Source of the DNA: CAZDQL01 sp964507325 | Lineage (GTDB): Bacteria; Planctomycetota; UBA1135; GCA-002686595 | Reading direction: 5' to 3' | Assembly: GCA_964507325.1 (NCBI GenBank) | Contig: CAZDQL010000149.1 | Span: forward strand, 1 to 10,148 | Length of the DNA: 10,148 nucleotides | Shown here: positions 6,916-10,148 of the stretch, in pieces | How the letters are laid out: every line of letters begins with the position of its first letter | Numbering within the stretch: the stretch's first letter is position 1 | Program-made: the position numbers and the translations under genes | Notes under the pieces: model-generated | Seen by the model: the letters and a program-made list of their open reading frames with translations, nothing else | Databases searched by the model: none | Told to the model about the DNA's origin: nothing

Positions 6916-6941
6916 CGGTCGGCGACCGATAATCTAGATAG
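6916..6941 (-). promoter_or_regulatory. Candidate promoter/operator: dyad plus AT-rich box
   Basis: CGGTCG-G-CGACCG (6916-6928) is a perfect 6-bp-arm dyad. It abuts the AT-rich stretch 6928-6941, which contains the palindrome ATCTAGAT. Read on the minus strand, TAGATTAT (-10-like) would be followed directly by the dyad, as in an operator over a transcription start. This would drive the small charged gene and possibly the sigma operon downstream. No convincing -35 is visible. On the plus strand GATAAT also resembles a -10 box but leads only into antisense sequence. Confidence 0.3.
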
Positions 6942-7006
6942 CAGGAGATCGGCTGCGCGCCACCCCCCGACCCGGATTCCCGCAGAAGCCACTCGGACGT
7001 GGCACG

Positions 7007-7020
7007 GCAGGGCGCCCTGC
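7007..7020 (-). terminator. Perfect 14-bp palindrome just after the LanC-like stop codon
   Basis: GCAGGGCGCCCTGC lies 8 bp past the stop codon of the LanC-like gene. It can form a very GC-rich stem at the transcript end, although a loop would have to open the centre. There is no T-run after it on the minus strand, so an intrinsic terminator is uncertain; it may instead protect the 3' end. Confidence 0.35.
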
Positions 7021-7028
7021 GGGTGACG

Positions 7029-8468
7029 CTACCTCGGCAATTCGACGTCGTCGATCTTCAGACGCCGGCTGGCCGATACCCGGCGGTCGGGGAGGTGGAC
7101 GATCGGCTCCTCTGCCCGTTCGATCGCCGCCAGGCGCAGCAGGGCCAGGGCTTCGCCGCTGGTGCCCAGCATGAGGCTCACGCCGTGGTAGACGATCCCC
7201 TCCTCGTCGGGGCGGTCGTAGTTGGTCCACTTGAGGCCGGCGGGGTCCACCTTGGCGAGGCGGACCAGGTTGGCGGCCACCCCGCGGGCGTAGTCCAGGT
7301 ACTCCTCCTCCCCCGTGGCGCGGTAGGCGTCGACGAAGAAGTCGAGGACGCCGGCGGAGCCGCAGCAGAGGCTCGGTGAGTAGAAGCGCGTGCCAGAGTC
7401 AGGATCGCCGGGATGCGGACGCTCGCGCTGGATCCAGCGGGCGGAGCGCCGGGCGGCATCCGCGAAGAGCTCCTGATCCGTGAGCTCCGCCAGCAGGAAG
7501 AAGAGCCGACCGGTGCCCGCGGGGCCGTGGCACCACCCCTCCAGGAAGGTGTCCTCGTGACCGGGGGCGTAGTGGTACCAGACAAGGGTCTCCTCCTCCC
7601 ACTTCCCGTTGCGCAGCAGCCAGAGGGCGCCGGCGATGGCGGCCTCCAGGCACTGCCGGTCGCCGGTGGCGTCCGCCACGCGCGCCAGGGCGTAGGCGGT
7701 CCCGGCCGTGCCGTGGGAGAAGTTCGGGTAGTGGCGCTCGCTCGAGCGCGTCGCTCCCCAAATGAAGAGCTCCACCGGCCCGTCGACCTCGGTCGCCTCC
7801 TGGATCAGCCACCGGGCGGCAGCGAGGGCTCCCTGCCGGTACTTCCGATCGCTGGTCTCCTCGTAGAGCTCCAAGAGGAAGAGCAGGGTGCCCGTGGCGC
7901 CGCTGATCGCGTCCAGGTCGTGGCTCCAGTAGCGGCCCTGGCCCTCCTTCCGGCTGCGCTCCAAGAGGTCGTCGGCGACGCGGCGCGCGACCCTCAGGTC
8001 CTCCCGGCTCTCGCGCAGCCGGGCGCGCACCAGAAAGGCGTGGCCCACCCCGGCGTCCCCCGTGTAGAGCCCCGCGGCAGAGGAGGCGCCGGGCTCCTGC
8101 GACCAGCGGATCCGCTGGCGACTGGAGTCGGCCGCGACCGCCAGGAGGCCCGCGGCGGTGCGGTCGGCGAGCTGCGCGAGCTCCTCGTCCTCAAGGATCG
8201 CGGCGGCGTTCTCGAGAAAGACCAGAACTCCGGCGGTGCCGGCGTAGAGGAAGGGCTCGGTCTCCTGCGGGGATTCCGCGTACTCGGGGAAGAGGACGCC
8301 TGCCCCCTCCTCCTCCAACGGCTGCGCCTGATCCGCCACCCACTGAGCTGCGGAGCGGACCCTGGCGAGGAGCTCCTCGTCGAGGCCCTTCCGAGCCAGG
8401 GTCAGGGGGGACGTGGCGGCCACGAGGCACGCCACGAAGAGGGGGGTGCGGGGCAGTCGGTAGCGCAT
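7029..8468 (-). CDS. Secreted LanC-like protein with a CCG zinc motif
   Basis: This 479-residue protein has a signal peptide at ~1-25 (RYRLPR, then PLFVACLVAATSPLTLA), so it should be exported. The rest is a double ring of helices with seven glycine-rich turns typical of the LanC family: YAGTAGV (75), YTGDAGV (135), SGATGTL (189), SHGTAGT (251), WCHGPAGTG (312), LCCGSAGV (367) and LGTSGEA (434). LanC cyclases bind catalytic zinc through Cys, Cys and His. Here Cys313 of WCHG matches the first ligand, and Cys368-Cys369 stands where Cys-His is usual. That would give a three-Cys zinc site, as in ProcM-type lanthionine synthetases. His252 matches the conserved HG of the family. No dehydratase or precursor is visible, so lanthipeptide synthesis is unlikely and the substrate is unknown. 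An (alpha/alpha)6 glycosidase-like relative is a weaker alternative. GAGGAG lies 5-6 bp before the ATG. The repeat-protein gene is next upstream on the same strand. Confidence 0.82.
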   Translation of the reverse strand: MRYRLPRTPLFVACLVAATSPLTLARKGLDEELLARVRSAAQWVADQAQPLEEEGAGVLFPEYAESPQETEPFLYAGTAGVLVFLENAAAILEDEELAQLADRTAAGLLAVAADSSRQRIRWSQEPGASSAAGLYTGDAGVGHAFLVRARLRESREDLRVARRVADDLLERSRKEGQGRYWSHDLDAISGATGTLLFLLELYEETSDRKYRQGALAAARWLIQEATEVDGPVELFIWGATRSSERHYPNFSHGTAGTAYALARVADATGDRQCLEAAIAGALWLLRNGKWEEETLVWYHYAPGHEDTFLEGWCHGPAGTGRLFFLLAELTDQELFADAARRSARWIQRERPHPGDPDSGTRFYSPSLCCGSAGVLDFFVDAYRATGEEEYLDYARGVAANLVRLAKVDPAGLKWTNYDRPDEEGIVYHGVSLMLGTSGEALALLRLAAIERAEEPIVHLPDRRVSASRRLKIDDVELPR

Positions 8469-8479
8469 CGGGTCTCCTC

Positions 8480-8491
8480 GGGTCCGGACCC
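8480..8491. promoter_or_regulatory. 12-bp palindrome abutting the LanC-like gene's ribosome-binding site
   Basis: GGGTCCGGACCC is a perfect palindrome in the 5' leader, directly upstream of the GAGGAG element of the LanC-like gene. It could be an operator, or an mRNA stem that affects access to the ribosome-binding site. Confidence 0.3.
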
Positions 8492-8658
8492 TCGAGTGTA
8501 GACAGTCGGGCCGATTCCGCTCCCGGATCCTCGAGCCTCGGCGGCCCGCGGAAGAAACCCCGAATCAGGTTGAGGCTCGTTGGCTCACCCGTCCGTGGCC
8601 TGCCCCCGAGAGCCAGTCATTGCGCCGCGGAGCACGGCCGACACCAAACACAATGAAG

Positions 8659-8688
8659 CCCGGGGCCGCGGCTAACCGCGACCCCGGG
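8659..8688 (-). terminator. Strong hairpin terminator after the repeat-protein gene
   Basis: CCCGGGG and CCGCG-type arms form a 12-bp stem (CCCGGGG + CGCGG paired with CCGCG + CCCCGGG, one C/A mismatch) closed by a CTAA loop. It lies 40 bp past the repeat-protein stop at 8729. On the minus strand the stem is followed by a moderately T-rich run (TTCATTGTGTTTGG), fitting intrinsic termination. It would separate the repeat-protein transcript from the LanC-like gene, leaving 190 bp for a promoter of the latter. Confidence 0.65.
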
Positions 8689-8728
8689 TTATTGCGCCTC
8701 GAGAGGCGCGACCCAAGGACACCATCCC

Positions 8729-10148
8729 CTAGACGGGGTAGACGATCACGTCGCCATCCTCACCGGGATAGCGGCTGCGCAGATCATCGATCAGCTTCGC
8801 GATCCGCATCCGGATATCCAGTTGCTCGGCGGGGCTGGTCGGCATGTGGCGGGTGACGGCCTCCACGAACGCCACCAGGCGCAGCTTCGCCAGGTGAGCG
8901 CGGAAGGCGCGGATGCGCTCCGCTTGGAACTCGGGATCATCTTCGCCCTCGGCTTCCACGAGCAGGGAGCGCAGGCGCTCGATTTCCTTCCTCGTGATCG
9001 GGCCATCGGCCATCAGGGCCGCGCGGCGCTCCAGGGCCTGGGCGACGCGCTCGAAACGCTCCCGGCTGATGGGGCGCTGCGCGGCGAGGGCTTCGAGCTC
9101 GTCGAGCGCCTTGTCGAGCATCATATCGACCGCGCGGACCCACAGGTCGCGCACGTCGTACTCACTCCCACCGTGGATCTGGATGATCCCGGCAGCTGCG
9201 ACGCGGTCCGGGTAGAGCTGCTTGCGCCAGACCTGGATCTTCTGGACGAAGGGCTGCAGGTCGACGACGTCGAGGTCGCGGGTGCGGCTGGCAGCGCTCA
9301 GGTTGGAGCCGAATTCCTCGATCCCGGCTTCCATCTGGCTCCAGGTCAGGGGCGGGGAGATGGGCGGACCGAGGGCCAGGCCGTTGGCGCCGGCGGCGGC
9401 TTGGTCGTCCGTCCCCTGGTAGCGGAAGTTGGGGACCTGCATGGCACCAGCAGCGGAACCGCCGTTCACTCCCGGGGTGGGGACGCCGATTCTCCTCGCA
9501 CCGGAGGCGACGGCGTCGTCAGTCTTGTAGGCGCGGTGCTTGGGGACGAGGATGGGGGCCTCGCTGGCACCGGCGGCAACATGGTCGTCAGTCTTCTTGG
9601 CGCGGAAGTTGGGGGTCTGGCTGGCACCGGCGGCGGAACCGCCATCCGCTCCCGAGGCGCTGACCCCGGCTTGGCTCGCGCCGGCAGCGGCGGAGTCGTC
9701 GGTCTTCTTGGCGCGGAAAATGGGGGTCTGGCTGGCGCCGGCGGCGGCGGCGTCGTCGGTCTTATGGGCGCGGAAGTTGGGGACATGGCTGGCGCCGGCG
9801 GCGGAACCGCCGTTCACTCCCGGGGTGGGGACGCCGATTCTCCTCGCGCCGGCGGCGGCGGCGTCGTCGGTCTTCTTGGCGCGGAAGATGGGGGTCTCGC
9901 TGGCGCCGGCGGCGGAACCGCCGTTCGTTCCCGAGGCGCTGACGCCGACTTGGCTCGCGCCGGCGGCGGCTTGGTCGTCGGCCTTCTTGGCGCGGAAGTT
10001 GGGGGTCTCGCTGGCGCCGGCGGCGGAACCGCCGGCTGCTCCCGTGGCGTTGACGCCGACTTGGTTCGCGCCGGCGGCGGCTTGGTCGTCGGCCTTCTTG
10101 GCGCGGAAGTTGGGGGACTCGTCGGCGCCGGCGGCGGGGGCGTCGTCG
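8729..10148 (-). CDS. Modular Ala/Gly-repeat protein with C-terminal helical domain (5' end outside window)
   Basis: The frame is open from the stop at 8729 to the right edge without interruption, giving 472 visible residues, so the start lies beyond the window. The first ~258 visible residues alternate two modules. Module A is P-N/I-FRAKK-T/A-DD-x-AAAGAS. Module B is GVSASGxNGGSAAGAS-x-T-P. Eight A and five B modules are visible. The last ~213 residues are unique. They start with a Pro-rich hinge (LGPPISPPLTW) and are predicted largely helical, with charged amphipathic stretches (LDELEALAAQ, RFERVAQALERRAA, KEIERLRSLLVEAEGE, RIAKLIDDLRSRYPGEDGD). There are no cysteines. An internal GTG at 9817 is not the start, because the repeats continue upstream of it. 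I do not recognise a family. The low-complexity part is probably extended or disordered, and the C-terminal part is probably a folded binding domain. The gene ends at a strong hairpin. Confidence 0.75.
   Translation of the reverse strand, partial: DDAPAAGADESPNFRAKKADDQAAAGANQVGVNATGAAGGSAAGASETPNFRAKKADDQAAAGASQVGVSASGTNGGSAAGASETPIFRAKKTDDAAAAGARRIGVPTPGVNGGSAAGASHVPNFRAHKTDDAAAAGASQTPIFRAKKTDDSAAAGASQAGVSASGADGGSAAGASQTPNFRAKKTDDHVAAGASEAPILVPKHRAYKTDDAVASGARRIGVPTPGVNGGSAAGAMQVPNFRYQGTDDQAAAGANGLALGPPISPPLTWSQMEAGIEEFGSNLSAASRTRDLDVVDLQPFVQKIQVWRKQLYPDRVAAAGIIQIHGGSEYDVRDLWVRAVDMMLDKALDELEALAAQRPISRERFERVAQALERRAALMADGPITRKEIERLRSLLVEAEGEDDPEFQAERIRAFRAHLAKLRLVAFVEAVTRHMPTSPAEQLDIRMRIAKLIDDLRSRYPGEDGDVIVYPV
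9373..10148 (-). repeat. 111-bp coding tandem repeat array
   Basis: The landmark GCGCGGAAG-type sequence (encoding FRAKK/FRA) recurs at 10101, 9990, 9879, 9768, 9711, 9600, 9531 and 9420. Spacings are therefore 111, 111, 111, 57, 111, 69 and 111 bp. The 111-bp unit encodes 37 residues, one A plus one B module. The 57 and 69 bp steps are places where the B module is missing, the latter with a 12-bp insertion (LVPK). A 47-bp block is identical at 9453-9499 and 9801-9847, 348 bp apart, showing recent duplication or gene conversion. The array reaches the window edge, so its total length is unknown. Confidence 0.92.

Larger units (their letters stand above)
6852..7028. other. Intergenic region between the LanC-like gene and the small charged gene
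   Basis: This 177 bp stretch holds the 3' flank of the LanC-like gene and the leader of the small charged gene, both on the minus strand. It contains a perfect hyphenated dyad (6916-6928), an AT-rich box (6928-6941) and a 14-bp palindrome (7007-7020), listed separately. I see no credible coding sequence in it. Confidence 0.6.

Noticed and set aside
7413..8501. 362-residue plus-strand frame opposite the LanC-like gene
   Set aside because: It is a Gly/Val/Arg-rich antisense shadow. The minus-strand gene has a ribosome-binding site, signal peptide and LanC motifs.
9373..10148. CRISPR array or intergenic satellite
   Set aside because: The 111-bp period is far too long for CRISPR repeats, there are no unique spacers, and the whole array stays open in one frame and encodes a consistent amino-acid repeat.
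7029..10148. Lanthipeptide biosynthetic cluster
   Set aside because: No LanB, LanM, protease, transporter or Cys-containing precursor is present, the LanC-like protein carries a signal peptide, and the adjacent repeat protein has no cysteine.
1..10148. tRNA, rRNA, insertion sequence or riboswitch
   Set aside because: No tRNA cloverleaf, rRNA segment, transposase motif, terminal inverted repeats or known riboswitch core was recognised by eye on either strand. A covariance-model scan would be needed for weak ncRNAs.

Overview
The window is GC-rich (roughly 70%) bacterial DNA. It has compact genes, few Shine-Dalgarno sequences and many long antisense shadow frames. The protein complement points to Planctomycetota, probably a large-genome marine lineage. 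The clues are a secreted FG-GAP-type beta-propeller whose C-terminal module ends in a GFNTSDAVGVTFCG-like tail, a secreted HEAT-repeat protein, an ECF-like sigma factor coupled to a large membrane protein, and a secreted LanC-like protein. This assignment rests on remembered family resemblance; no rRNA or marker gene is present.

Layout. Positions 1-632 hold two decayed or truncated plus-strand coding remnants. One is a start-less reading frame (44-397). The other is the first ~40 codons of a DUF429 protein (421-540) that loses all family resemblance afterwards. Positions 541-632 hold nothing I can assign. A minus-strand secreted HEAT-repeat protein with a C-terminal beta-rich domain follows (633-2180). 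It is divergent from a small cupin (2254-2607). The cupin converges, 7 bp apart, on a minus-strand cluster.

In transcription order, that cluster runs from a small, strongly bipolar charged protein (6851-6627), to an ECF-like sigma factor (6526-6014), to a 7-TM putative sigma regulator (6017-4209, ATGA overlap), and then to the secreted beta-propeller (4192-2615, 16 bp gap). The sigma factor and membrane protein are translationally coupled. The tight spacing suggests the propeller belongs to the same transcript, so this may be an envelope-sensing unit. The ~178 bp upstream of the small gene contains an AT-rich box beside a perfect dyad.

The right part holds two more minus-strand genes. A repeat protein runs off the right edge (8729-10148). 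Its visible N-terminal part is an alternation of two Ala/Gly-rich modules with a 111 bp period, followed by a ~213-residue helical domain. It ends at a strong hairpin terminator (8659-8688). The last gene (8468-7029) encodes a LanC-like alpha/alpha-toroid protein with a signal peptide and a CCG instead of the usual CHG zinc motif. No lanthipeptide precursor, dehydratase or transporter is visible. The repeat protein contains no cysteine, so it is not a classical lanthionine substrate.

The most interesting items are the exported CCG-type LanC-like protein, the modular repeat protein beside it, and the sigma factor/7-TM protein/beta-propeller cluster. No rRNA, tRNA, CRISPR array, insertion sequence or transposase was seen.
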